Positions 1 to 6,974 of a stretch of 64,000 nucleotides of DNA are shown here, piece by piece. Numbering within the stretch: the first letter of the stretch is position 1; every line of letters starts with the position of its first letter. Under the pieces are notes generated by a model that saw only the letters and a list, made by a program, of their open reading frames with translations, was not told the DNA's origin and ran no database searches. Position numbers and translations under genes: made by a program. The stretch spans positions 1,550,001 to 1,614,000 of the forward strand of contig NZ_RJAD01000001.1 in NCBI RefSeq assembly GCF_003999995.1. Direction: 5' to 3'. This DNA comes from Microbacterium sulfonylureivorans. Its GTDB lineage: Bacteria > Actinomycetota > Actinomycetes > Actinomycetales > Microbacteriaceae.

Positions 1-126
1 GTCGACGCCGCGGTCAGCGCCGAGCACGCGCTCGACGTCGTGGCCGAGACATGGCTCGGGGTCTCGCGGAGCGCCCCCGACGCCGTCTCGTTCCGCGAGC
101 AGCCGACGCTGTTCGGCTACGTCTAG
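1..126 (+). CDS. C-terminal fragment of an unidentified protein (5' end outside window)
   Basis: The first 41 codons of the window form an open frame ending in TAG at 124-126; its start lies before the window. The visible tail ends PTLFGYV and is rich in Ala, Val and Glu. Codon third positions are mostly G or C as in the other genes here. I recognise no motif in this tail and assign no function. It converges on the septum-formation-like gene on the other strand, with about 120 nt between them. Confidence 0.6.
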   Translation, partial: VDAAVSAEHALDVVAETWLGVSRSAPDAVSFREQPTLFGYV

Positions 127-247
127 ACGGACGCGACGCGGGGCAGCAGGCTCGCCGTCGGCCACTGCCGCAGGCCCGGCCGCGGGCTGAGCATGTAGGC
201 CGCACCGGTGAGGGCGTCAATCCGGATCGGGTCGGCGCCCTCCGGTG

Positions 248-754
248 TCAGCGGGCTGCGGCCTCGAGCGTGCCGGTGACCTCGCCGGCTGGGTCGAAGA
301 TCACGCACTGGACCTCGCGGTCGTCCTCGGTGGTCCAGCTCTCCTCGGTCGGGCTGATGGTCCACCAGTCGAGCGCGGACTCGTCGTAGCCGATCCCGAC
401 GAACTTCTCGAACAGAGCGTCGCACTCGGCGATGCTCCCCTCTCCGATGCTCTCGTCGCCGGGCCAGTCCCCGTCGGGGAGCGCGTAGGAGCCGAAGACT
501 TGATTGGTGTGCGGCTCGTCGCACGGGATGACAGGCAGACTCGCGAACTCCGCGGCTTCTACGTCGTCGAAGCAGTCGCCAACACGGAGGGCGAAGACGT
601 CTTCGTTGCCGGCTTCGACGACCTCTTGTGTCGTGTCGTCGCGCGAGGCGTCGGGCCCGTTCACGACGTCGTTGACCACGAGGCCGCCGATTCCCACACC
701 GAGGAAGACCGCGCCCGCGGCGAGACCCTTCTTCAACCTGTCCGACATTGCCAT
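248..754 (-). CDS. Septum-formation-like single-pass membrane protein
   Basis: Predicted 168-residue protein with a basic N-terminus, one hydrophobic segment (about residues 10-28) and an extracytoplasmic domain. That domain carries the pattern VGDCF, then a CD.PH..QVF stretch (IPCDEPHTNQVFG) and a late Cys (REVQCVIFD). This arrangement of conserved cysteines after a single TM is typical of the actinobacterial Septum_form domain family; the exact biochemical role of that family is not settled. I chose the ATG at 754 because GGAGA lies 6 nt upstream; an ATG two codons later is possible. A -10-like TAGCCT lies on the same strand at 815-810. The gene is monocistronic. Confidence 0.75.
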   Translation of the reverse strand: MAMSDRLKKGLAAGAVFLGVGIGGLVVNDVVNGPDASRDDTTQEVVEAGNEDVFALRVGDCFDDVEAAEFASLPVIPCDEPHTNQVFGSYALPDGDWPGDESIGEGSIAECDALFEKFVGIGYDESALDWWTISPTEESWTTEDDREVQCVIFDPAGEVTGTLEAAAR

Positions 755-809
755 CCGCTGTCTCCGCTCGACCGCCACCACCGACGGTCGGTTTCGACTC
801 GCCTCAGAG

Positions 810-815
810 AGGCTA
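810..815 (-). promoter_or_regulatory. Probable -10 box of the septum-formation-like gene
   Basis: On the minus strand the hexamer TAGCCT fits the actinobacterial TANNNT -10 pattern and lies about 55 nt before the ATG at 754. No convincing -35 box was seen. Assignment rests on position and sequence only. Confidence 0.35.
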
Positions 816-858
816 AGGCAACGGGGTCGCGGCGCTCGCCACCTGTGGACAGCGAGAG

Positions 859-2124
859 TCAGGCGGGCGGGAACGAACGCACCCGCTCGACCCGGAGCAC
901 GTGCGGCAGCGCAGCGGTGTCGCGAATGCCGTCGGGCCGCGGGAACTCGTAGACGTCGAGCATGAACTGCACCGGATAGTCGATCGACTGCACCACCGTC
1001 TTCACCCAGGTGCCGTCGATGAAGAAGCGCACCCGCTCGGGCGTCCACTCGACGGCGTAGTCGTGCATCGCGGTCAGGTCGCCGTCGATCCGGATCTTCT
1101 CGAAGTCCTCGCGGAGTCGAGGATCGTTCTGCGGCTTGACGCCGACGCCCACCCAGCCTCCGTCGTCGTCGAGCTCGCCGCCGAAGATCTCGGCGATGCA
1201 CAGCTCTCCGCAGTCGTCGGGACGCTCCTCGAAGCCGATCGGCCAGAACGCGACCATCACATCGCGGTGCTTGACGGCGGCCAGGCGTACCTCGATCACA
1301 CCGTGGCGCACGAGCCAGCCCCGCTGCTCGGGCTGCTCCTCGCGCACGACGAGCCCGTCGCGGAATCGGTGCTGGCCGACGTCGCTGCTGACCGGCCCGG
1401 AGAACTGACCGGTCTGCAGGTGCGACACCCGGAGGTCGCCGTCGAGCTCGGGCGCCCAGGGCGGGGTGTCTTCGCCGACGCGCAGCTCGAGCCCACCGCC
1501 GCCGAGGCTCCAGCGCGCCCGCGTCGCCTCGCGGGACGCCCAGTGCGGCGTGTAGAACGGCCACCACCTCGCCTCATCGAGCAGGTCGCCGTCGAACTGC
1601 TCGTCGACCCCGGGCTGCCGCCCAGCGAGATCGAGCGGCGACACGTCGAGCAGCCAGTTGTTGAACGTGAGCTCGCCGCCGCGCCAGGGCGCGGTCGCCG
1701 ATCCGCGATGCTCGAACCCGGCTCCGCGGCACAGCGCATTCGACCCCGCGTTGTCGACGCCCGGATATGCGACGAGCAGCCCGCGGCGACCGTCGGCGAC
1801 GACCAGCCGGATGAGCTGCCGCAGCGCCTCTCTCGCGACCCCGCGCCCCTGCCAGTCCGGCTCGACGCTCCACCCGGTCTCGAAGGCGGGCACGCCGTCG
1901 TGCTCGGCCTGCCAGTACCCGATGCCGCCGGCGGGCACGCCGTCGACGTCGATGCGCAGCATGCACGCCTCGCGGCTCGCGTTGAGCCGCAGATACCGCG
2001 CATGCCGTTCGCGCAGCTGCTCGTCGGTCTCGGGACCGCCGAGGTGCGCGGTCATCTCGGGGGTGTTGGCGCGCTCGAGCACCGGGAGGTCGTCGGGACC
2101 CCATCGTGTGAGCGTGACCTGCAT
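859..2124 (-). CDS. GNAT N-acetyltransferase fused to a GH16-like glycoside hydrolase domain
   Basis: Predicted 421-residue two-domain protein. Residues 1-160 are a GNAT acetyltransferase of the RimJ/RimL type, with the acetyl-CoA loop WQGRGVAREAL (91-101) and the late N..SNALCRGAGFEHRG stretch. Residues about 170-421 resemble a GH16 (laminarinase/kappa-carrageenase clan) beta-sandwich: the active-site strand reads GELCIAEIFG (306-315) where GH16 enzymes have GEIDIMEY.G, so the two catalytic glutamates (E307, E312) are present but the middle Asp is Cys309. The family hallmark HDYAVEWTPERVRFFIDG follows at 354-371. There is no signal peptide, so the hydrolase-like domain would be cytoplasmic. 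The GNAT half is a close paralogue of the next gene upstream. Substrates are unknown. Confidence 0.75.
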   Translation of the reverse strand: MQVTLTRWGPDDLPVLERANTPEMTAHLGGPETDEQLRERHARYLRLNASREACMLRIDVDGVPAGGIGYWQAEHDGVPAFETGWSVEPDWQGRGVAREALRQLIRLVVADGRRGLLVAYPGVDNAGSNALCRGAGFEHRGSATAPWRGGELTFNNWLLDVSPLDLAGRQPGVDEQFDGDLLDEARWWPFYTPHWASREATRARWSLGGGGLELRVGEDTPPWAPELDGDLRVSHLQTGQFSGPVSSDVGQHRFRDGLVVREEQPEQRGWLVRHGVIEVRLAAVKHRDVMVAFWPIGFEERPDDCGELCIAEIFGGELDDDGGWVGVGVKPQNDPRLREDFEKIRIDGDLTAMHDYAVEWTPERVRFFIDGTWVKTVVQSIDYPVQFMLDVYEFPRPDGIRDTAALPHVLRVERVRSFPPA

Positions 2125-2204
2125 CGCACCGCCGTCCTTCGTTCACCATTGTGCGAAGGGCCTCTGACACCGACGCGGCTGCGGGCGAGGCATCCGTCCG
2201 CCGT

Positions 2205-2696
2205 TCACCCCCGAGGGCGGATCACCCAGACGTTCACGGTCGTCGGCTCGCCGCCGTCGGCCGCGGGGAACACGCCGGTCCCCTCGAGCGTGAATCCGAC
2301 GCGACGGCAGAGCGCATGGGATGCCTCGTTCCCGACGTGCCCGTAGCCCACGATGGGGCGCCCGCCGCCGGCGTCGGCGGCCCGCCGCACGACCTCGGCC
2401 AGGACGGTCGACGCGACGCCGCGCCCTTGCCACGCGGGCTCGATCACGCACCCCACCTCGTAGGCGGGAGCCCCGTCATGCTCCTGCTCCCACCAGCCCG
2501 CGTACCCGGCCGCCGCACCGTCGACCTCGACGCGGAACATGCGGACGGCCTCGCCGCCGTCCGTATATTCGGCGTGCCGCTCGGCCAGAGCGTCCTCGGT
2601 CTCGGGCCCGCCGAGGTAGCGCGTGAGTTCCGGCGTGTTCGCGCGGCGGAGCAGCTCGAGGTCGCCCTCGCCCCACGGCTCGAGCGTGATCTGCAT
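2205..2696 (-). CDS. GNAT family N-acetyltransferase
   Basis: Predicted 163-residue single-domain GNAT acetyltransferase that would transfer an acetyl group from acetyl-CoA to an amine. It has the acetyl-CoA binding loop WQGRGVAST (about 89-97) and the C-terminal HVGNEASHALCRRVGF region. Its N-terminus (MQITLEPWGEGDLELLRRAN) aligns almost residue for residue with the N-terminus of the downstream GNAT-GH16 fusion (MQVTLTRWGPDDLPVLERAN), so the two genes look like a tandem duplication in which one copy acquired or kept a second domain. They are co-directional with an 80 nt gap and may be co-transcribed. The substrate is unknown. Confidence 0.8.
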   Translation of the reverse strand: MQITLEPWGEGDLELLRRANTPELTRYLGGPETEDALAERHAEYTDGGEAVRMFRVEVDGAAAGYAGWWEQEHDGAPAYEVGCVIEPAWQGRGVASTVLAEVVRRAADAGGGRPIVGYGHVGNEASHALCRRVGFTLEGTGVFPAADGGEPTTVNVWVIRPRG

Positions 2697-2734
2697 GCCC
2701 CCATCCTCCCCTCCCTCCGTCTCCGTACGCGTCC

Positions 2735-2793
2735 GTTTGTGTGGAGAAGGTTCCGCTTTCCGAGCGTCGAAGCGTGATCTTCTCCACACAAAC
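2735..2793. repeat. Long imperfect hairpin in a divergent intergenic region
   Basis: GTTTGTGTGGAGAAG (2735-2749) is exactly complementary to CTTCTCCACACAAAC (2779-2793). Inside the arms CGCTT (2754-2758) pairs with AAGCG (2770-2774), and most of the bases between can pair if G-U pairs are allowed, giving one long stem with a loop of about 11 nt. It sits between the starts of two divergent genes, so it is not an ordinary terminator. It has no transposase gene next to it. Confidence 0.7.
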
Positions 2794-2830
2794 CGACGGG
2801 GGACGGGGACGGGGCACGGGGGACGCGAAC

Positions 2831-2890
2831 GGGGAACGGGCGACGGGGAATGGGCGACGGGGAACGGGCGACGGGGGAGGGAGGGGCGGG
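2831..2890 (+). repeat. 14-bp G-rich tandem repeat, possible G-quadruplex
   Basis: Three near-identical 14-bp units (GGGGAACGGGCGAC, with one C to T change in the middle copy) occupy 2831-2872 and run on into a G-rich tail to about 2890. Each unit supplies two G-runs of three or four, so the stretch satisfies the usual four-run G-quadruplex pattern with loops of 3-4 nt. It lies between the hairpin at 2735-2793 and the start of the acyl-CoA oxidase-like gene. The 332-nt interval 2697-3028 holds this repeat, the hairpin and a probable promoter, and no gene that I can support. Confidence 0.65.
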
Positions 2891-3028
2891 TGTGGGGAGG
2901 GCACAACGTGGGGGCGACCCGTGACGCGGTCGCGTTGTCGTAGTGCTCCAACCGGTTTGGGCGGTCATTGTGGGAGTCCTACCGTCGGAGATGACTTTTC
3001 CGCCCACCGACACCGAGAGGTGACGCAC

Positions 3029-5134
3029 ATGGCCGACGCCGCCGTCCGCTCACACAAGCCCGCCACCAGCAAGCGCACGCCTGCCGGCGGAGCTCCCACC
3101 GCCCCGCACACCGCGGAAGAGGCATCCGATCCCCGCATCGATGTCGCCGCCGTCACCGACCTGCTGCTCGGCACGTGGGCAGACACCCGCCGCGAGGCGC
3201 GCGAGATGATCAAGGACCCGGCGTTCTGGCGCATCGACGGTCAGCCGATGGCCGAGCACCGGGAGCGCACGCTCACGCAGCTCCACCTCCTCGTCGAGCA
3301 CGGCGGCTCGCGTCGCGCATTCCCCGCCGAGTACGGCGGCCTCGGCGACAACGGCGCGAACCTCGCCGGCTTCCAGGAGCTCGTGCTGGCCGATCCCAGC
3401 CTGCAGATCAAGTCGGGCGTGCAGTGGGGCCTGTTCGGCTCGGCGATCTTCCAACTCGGCACCAAGGAGCACCACGACAGGTGGCTCTCCGGCGTGATCG
3501 ACATGAGCCTTCCGGGCGCGTTCGCGATGACCGAGACGGGGCACGGATCGGATGTCGCGGCCATCGGCACCACGGCGACGTACGACGCCGAGACCGAGGA
3601 GTTCGTCATCCACACGCCGTTCCGCGGCGCATGGAAGGACTACCTCGGCAACGCGGCGCTCCACGGCAAGGCGGCGACCGTGTTCGCGCAGCTCATCACG
3701 GGCGGCGTGAACTACGGCGTGCACTGCTTCTTCGTGCCGCTGCGCGACGAGGAGGGGAACTTCCTCCCCGGCATCGGCGGCGAGGACGACGGGGTCAAGG
3801 GCGGGCTGAACGGCATCGACAACGGCCGCCTCCACTTCGACCACGTCCGCATCCCCCGCACGAACCTGCTCAACCGCTACGGCGACGTCGCCGCCGACGG
3901 CACGTACTCGAGCGACATCCCGACCCCTGGTCGCCGGTTCTTCACCATGCTCGGCGCGCTCGTGCAGGGACGTGTGTCGCTCGACGGCGCCGCGACCACG
4001 GGCACCGCGCTCTCGCTCTACATCGCGCTGACCTACGCGAACCAGCGTCGCCAGTTCGACTCCGGCGCCGGGACGGCCGAGGTCGTGCTGCTCGACTACG
4101 GCAAGCACCAGCGGCGCCTTCTGCCCCTGCTCGCGCAGAACTACGCCCAGTTCTTCGCGCACGACGAGCTGCTGCGCGCGTTCGACGGCGTGTTCTCGGG
4201 ACGCAACGACACGTCCACCGAGCGCGAGAACCTCGAGACCCTCGCGGCCGCGCTCAAGCCCCTGTCGACCTGGAACGCCCTCGACACGATCCAGGAGGCG
4301 CGCGAGGCCTGCGGCGGCTCGGGCTTCCTGGCCGAGAACCGCATGGTCGGCCTCCACCAGGACCTCGACGTGTACGTCACCTTCGAGGGCGACAACAACG
4401 TCCTCCTGCAGCTGGTCGGCAAGCGGCTGCTGTCCGACTTCGCGCAGCAGTTCAAGGGGAAGGATGCCGCGGCCCTCGCCCGCTACGCCGCGAAGCAGAC
4501 CGCCGGCAAGCTCTTCCACGGCGCGGGGCTGCGTCAGCTCGGCCAGTCGGTCGCCGACCTCGGCTCGACCGCCCGCTCGGTCGAGCTCGGGCTCCGCGAG
4601 GACCAGCAGCACGAGCTGCTCGCCGGGCGCGTGCAGCAGATGGTCTCCGATATCGCGGGAGCGCTGCGGCCGGCGTCGAAGCTCTCGCCCGCCGACGCGG
4701 CTGCGCTGTTCAACGGCCACCAGGCCGAACTCATCGAGGCGGCGCGCGCACACGCCGAGCTGCTGCAGTGGGAGGCGTTCACCGACGGCGTCAACAAGGT
4801 CGACGACGACGGCACGAAGCAGGTCCTGACCTGGCTGCGCGACCTCTTCGGCCTGCACCTCATCGAGAAGCACCTCGCCTGGTACCTCATCAACGGGCGT
4901 CTGTCGGCGCAGCGCGCGGCATCCGTCTCCCGGTACATCGACCGCCTCGCCGCCCGCCTGCGTCCGCACGCGCAGGACCTCGTCGACGCCTACGGCTTCG
5001 CGCCCGAGCACGTGCGCGCGCCGATCGCGTCGGGGGCGGAGCTCGAGCGTCAGAACGAGGCGCGCGACTACTACGCCGCGCTCGCCGCGTCGGGCGACGC
5101 TCCCGTGTCGGAGAAGTCGCTCAAGAAGAAGTGA
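3029..5134 (+). CDS. Acyl-CoA oxidase/dehydrogenase family flavoenzyme
   Basis: Predicted 701-residue FAD enzyme that would introduce the first double bond in acyl-CoA beta-oxidation. The middle-domain motif FAMTETGHGSDV is of the acyl-CoA oxidase (ACOX) type, and TFEGDNNVLLQLVGKRLL in the C-terminal half matches the ACOX catalytic region. The length (about 700 residues rather than the 380-400 of ordinary acyl-CoA dehydrogenases) also favours the ACOX-like branch. The N-terminal 40 residues are a Pro/Ala/Lys-rich tail. The ATG at 3029 is chosen because GAGAGG lies 8 nt upstream; a candidate -10 box TACCGT lies at 2990-2995. A TetR regulator follows on the same strand and could control it. Whether electrons go to oxygen or to ETF cannot be told from sequence. 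Confidence 0.85.
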   Translation: MADAAVRSHKPATSKRTPAGGAPTAPHTAEEASDPRIDVAAVTDLLLGTWADTRREAREMIKDPAFWRIDGQPMAEHRERTLTQLHLLVEHGGSRRAFPAEYGGLGDNGANLAGFQELVLADPSLQIKSGVQWGLFGSAIFQLGTKEHHDRWLSGVIDMSLPGAFAMTETGHGSDVAAIGTTATYDAETEEFVIHTPFRGAWKDYLGNAALHGKAATVFAQLITGGVNYGVHCFFVPLRDEEGNFLPGIGGEDDGVKGGLNGIDNGRLHFDHVRIPRTNLLNRYGDVAADGTYSSDIPTPGRRFFTMLGALVQGRVSLDGAATTGTALSLYIALTYANQRRQFDSGAGTAEVVLLDYGKHQRRLLPLLAQNYAQFFAHDELLRAFDGVFSGRNDTSTERENLETLAAALKPLSTWNALDTIQEAREACGGSGFLAENRMVGLHQDLDVYVTFEGDNNVLLQLVGKRLLSDFAQQFKGKDAAALARYAAKQTAGKLFHGAGLRQLGQSVADLGSTARSVELGLREDQQHELLAGRVQQMVSDIAGALRPASKLSPADAAALFNGHQAELIEAARAHAELLQWEAFTDGVNKVDDDGTKQVLTWLRDLFGLHLIEKHLAWYLINGRLSAQRAASVSRYIDRLAARLRPHAQDLVDAYGFAPEHVRAPIASGAELERQNEARDYYAALAASGDAPVSEKSLKKK

Positions 5135-5343
5135 GGGTGCCGGCGTCCTCGATTAACTGGGGATTTGTGTCCGGATAGGAACTCCGCTAGCTTCGCCCCG
5201 GGGACAACCGACGCGGAGCCCGACCGTGCCGATGCCTCGGCACGGCGCCACGCGGACGTGTGGGACGTCGTCGGCCTCTGGGGATCCAGGCCGACCGCGG
5301 TGACCGGGCTTCGCGTCGTCCCCCGGGCCGCCCCGCGTGAACG

Positions 5344-5349
5344 TATCGT
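5344..5349 (+). promoter_or_regulatory. -10 box TATCGT, leaderless start of the TetR gene
   Basis: TATCGT fits TANNNT and lies 7 nt before the GTG at 5357, the spacing expected if transcription begins at the start codon. A second possible promoter lies upstream (TTGTGT at 5165-5170, 17 nt spacer, TAGCTT at 5188-5193). If used, it would give a leader of about 155 nt. Confidence 0.5.
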
Positions 5350-5356
5350 TGGGTCC

Positions 5357-6004
5357 GTGGAGGGTGCAGGACGGGTCCGCGCGGAGCGCGTCGAGGTTCA
5401 GCGCAGCCGCGAGCAGATCCTCGCCGCGGCCGAGCGTCACTTCGCGCGCAACGAGCCCGACCTGTCGATGAGCGAGCTCGCCCGCCTCGCCGGCGTCGGC
5501 AATGCGACGCTCTACCGGAGGTTCGCGTCGGTCGACGACGTCGTGCGCGCGCTCTACGATCGCCACACCGTGGAGCAGCAGCGAGTCATCGACGACATGG
5601 TGAGCCAGGACACCGGCTGGGACGGCGTCGTCGCGCTCGTGACCGGCCTGGCTCTCCTCACGCTGTCGCGGCCGGCCGTGCCGAGAGTCATCCGGCGGAT
5701 GGCCGAGCTCGATCCCGACATCCGTCACGGCGCGGACTGGGACGCCTCGCTCCGCGAGGTGACGCGCCGGGCGCAGGACGAGGGGATGCTCCGCCCCGAC
5801 GTCGAGGCGAACGACATCTCGCTCGCCGCCTTCGGGCTGGGCGACTACGGCTACCTGCCCGACGTCGCGCGCCAGCGGATCGTCGCCCGACAGATCGTCG
5901 TGTTCCTCGACGGGCTCCGCGCCGACGGCGAACGCACTCCGCTTCCGGGCGAGGCCGTCGCGACGGACGAGATCCAGGCGTACCTGCGCGAACCGCGCGC
6001 GTGA
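5357..6004 (+). CDS. TetR/AcrR family transcriptional regulator
   Basis: Predicted 215-residue repressor. The N-terminal helix-turn-helix reads MSELARLAGVGNATLYRRF with the usual TetR pattern (residues about 38-56); the remainder is an all-helical ligand-binding domain with no recognisable ligand signature. The reading frame stays open upstream to a GTG at 5165, but the segment before 5357 is not TetR-like, and the GTG at 5357 has a -10 box at leaderless distance, so I use it. The closest upstream gene is the acyl-CoA oxidase-like gene 222 nt away. It may regulate that gene or the adjacent repair gene; the target is unproven. Confidence 0.85.
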   Translation: MEGAGRVRAERVEVQRSREQILAAAERHFARNEPDLSMSELARLAGVGNATLYRRFASVDDVVRALYDRHTVEQQRVIDDMVSQDTGWDGVVALVTGLALLTLSRPAVPRVIRRMAELDPDIRHGADWDASLREVTRRAQDEGMLRPDVEANDISLAAFGLGDYGYLPDVARQRIVARQIVVFLDGLRADGERTPLPGEAVATDEIQAYLREPRA

Positions 6005-6021
6005 CCGTCGGCGGCCGGTCC

Positions 6022-6027
6022 TAGGGT
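6022..6027 (+). promoter_or_regulatory. -10 box TAGGGT, leaderless start of tag
   Basis: TAGGGT followed by six bases (GAACGG) and the GTG at 6034. The arrangement is the same as at several other genes in this window and suggests a leaderless mRNA independent of the tetR transcript. Confidence 0.55.
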
Positions 6028-6033
6028 GAACGG

Positions 6034-6606
6034 GTGACCACCGACACCCGCCCCGGACCCGACCACGTCGCGCGGTGCGCGTGGGTCGGCGACGACCCCG
6101 AGTACCGCCGGTACCACGACGAGGAGTGGGGCATCCCCCTCCACGGCGACCGCGCGCTGTTCGAGAAGATGAGCCTCGAGGGCTTCCAGGCCGGGCTGTC
6201 GTGGATCACGATCCTGCGCAAGCGGCCGCGCTTCCGCGAGGTGTTCGCCGGGTTCGACCCGGTGGCGGTCGCAGGGTTCGGCGAGGCGGATGTCGAGCGG
6301 CTCATGGCCGACGCCGGGATCATCCGCAACCGGGCGAAGATCCTCGCGACGATCTCGAACGCCCGACTGGTGCTCGACATGGAGCCGGGCGAGCTCGATG
6401 CCTTCATGTGGTCGTTCGCTCCGGCATCCCACGCGCGTCCCGCGTCTTTCGGCGACGTGCCGGCGACCACCGCCGAGTCCGACGCCCTGAGCAAGGCTCT
6501 CCGCAAGCGCGGGTTCCGCTTCGTCGGCTCCACGACGATGTACGCGCTCATGCAGTCGTCGGGCATGGTCGACGATCACGTGGCGGGGTGCTGGCGCGCG
6601 GCCTGA
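6034..6606 (+). CDS. tag: DNA-3-methyladenine glycosylase I
   Basis: Predicted 190-residue cytoplasmic base-excision repair enzyme that removes 3-methyladenine from alkylated DNA. It aligns along its length with E. coli Tag (187 residues): RCAW (Cys15), YHDEEWG (His28), SLEGFQAGLSWITIL (catalytic Glu49), DAGIIRNRAKI, DALSKALRKRGFRFVG and the C-terminal DDHVAGC (His182, Cys186). The two Cys and two His are the structural zinc ligands known for Tag and all are kept. The GTG start is preceded by a -10 box at leaderless distance. A short hairpin follows the stop. Confidence 0.95.
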   Translation: MTTDTRPGPDHVARCAWVGDDPEYRRYHDEEWGIPLHGDRALFEKMSLEGFQAGLSWITILRKRPRFREVFAGFDPVAVAGFGEADVERLMADAGIIRNRAKILATISNARLVLDMEPGELDAFMWSFAPASHARPASFGDVPATTAESDALSKALRKRGFRFVGSTTMYALMQSSGMVDDHVAGCWRAA

Positions 6607-6610
6607 CCGC

Positions 6611-6628
6611 ATGGGGGATTGTCCCCAT
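6611..6628 (+). terminator. Short hairpin after tag
   Basis: ATGGGG (6611-6616) pairs with CCCCAT (6623-6628) around a 6-nt loop, starting 4 nt after the tag stop codon. There is no clear U-run, so it is at best a weak or factor-assisted terminator. Confidence 0.35.
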
Positions 6629-6650
6629 CGGATGCCTCGGCCCGCCGCCC

Positions 6651-6656
6651 TAGGCT
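6651..6656 (+). promoter_or_regulatory. -10 box TAGGCT upstream of the T7SS-like effector operon
   Basis: TAGGCT lies about 36 nt before the ATG at 6693. A start near 6663 would give a short leader carrying the GAGGGGGG Shine-Dalgarno sequence just before the start codon. Confidence 0.45.
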
Positions 6657-6692
6657 CGCGATGACGGCGCATTCGATCACCGAGGGGGGCCG

Positions 6693-6974
6693 ATGGGCGA
6701 CATCCAGCTCGATCTGGAGGGGATCCGCGCCGCACGGGGGCGGGTGGCCGGCGCGCTCTCGACCTTCCGCAGCGCGGATCGCGTCGGCGACGATCTCGCC
6801 GACCTCACCGGGGAGCACCGTCTGGCGGGCAAGGTGCGCGACTTCGCCGGCAACTGGGACTACAACCGCGGCAAGCTCGAGGAGCAGCTCGTCACGGTGC
6901 GCGACTGGCTCGAGGCGATCGACGAGACGATGACCGAGCTCGACGAATCCATGGGCCACGGGACGACCCCGTGA
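6693..6974 (+). CDS. Small helical protein, probable WXG100-like partner of the adjacent effector
   Basis: Predicted 93-residue acidic, almost entirely helical protein without signal peptide or membrane segment. Size, heptad-like pattern and a central turn with Trp (AGNWDYNR, about residues 52-59) resemble the WXG100/Esx fold, although the canonical W-x-G is not present. The stop overlaps the next start (GTGA at 6971-6974), so the two are translationally coupled. In type VII systems such small helical proteins pair with the N-terminal helical domain of a large effector; that is my inference for this gene. A strong GA-rich Shine-Dalgarno precedes the ATG. Confidence 0.6.
   Translation: MGDIQLDLEGIRAARGRVAGALSTFRSADRVGDDLADLTGEHRLAGKVRDFAGNWDYNRGKLEEQLVTVRDWLEAIDETMTELDESMGHGTTP

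Noticed and set aside
123..247. Protein-like reading on the minus strand (…GADPIRIDALTGAAYMLSPRPG…) between the first two genes
   Set aside because: The stretch looks compositionally like protein, but there is no start codon with ribosome site outside the overlapping septum-formation gene; the only ATG gives 23 residues. It may be a relic or leader; not enough for a gene call.
2831..2890. CRISPR-like array
   Set aside because: Units are contiguous 14-mers without spacers, and no cas gene is in the window.
2697..3028. Possible insertion element suggested by hairpin and repeats
   Set aside because: No transposase fragment, no target-site duplication and no terminal inverted repeats around the block; kept only as repeat and hairpin features.
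5135..5356. N-terminal extension of the TetR protein using the upstream GTG at 5165
   Set aside because: The added segment does not resemble TetR N-termini and a promoter appears to lie within it; the internal GTG at 5357 fits better.
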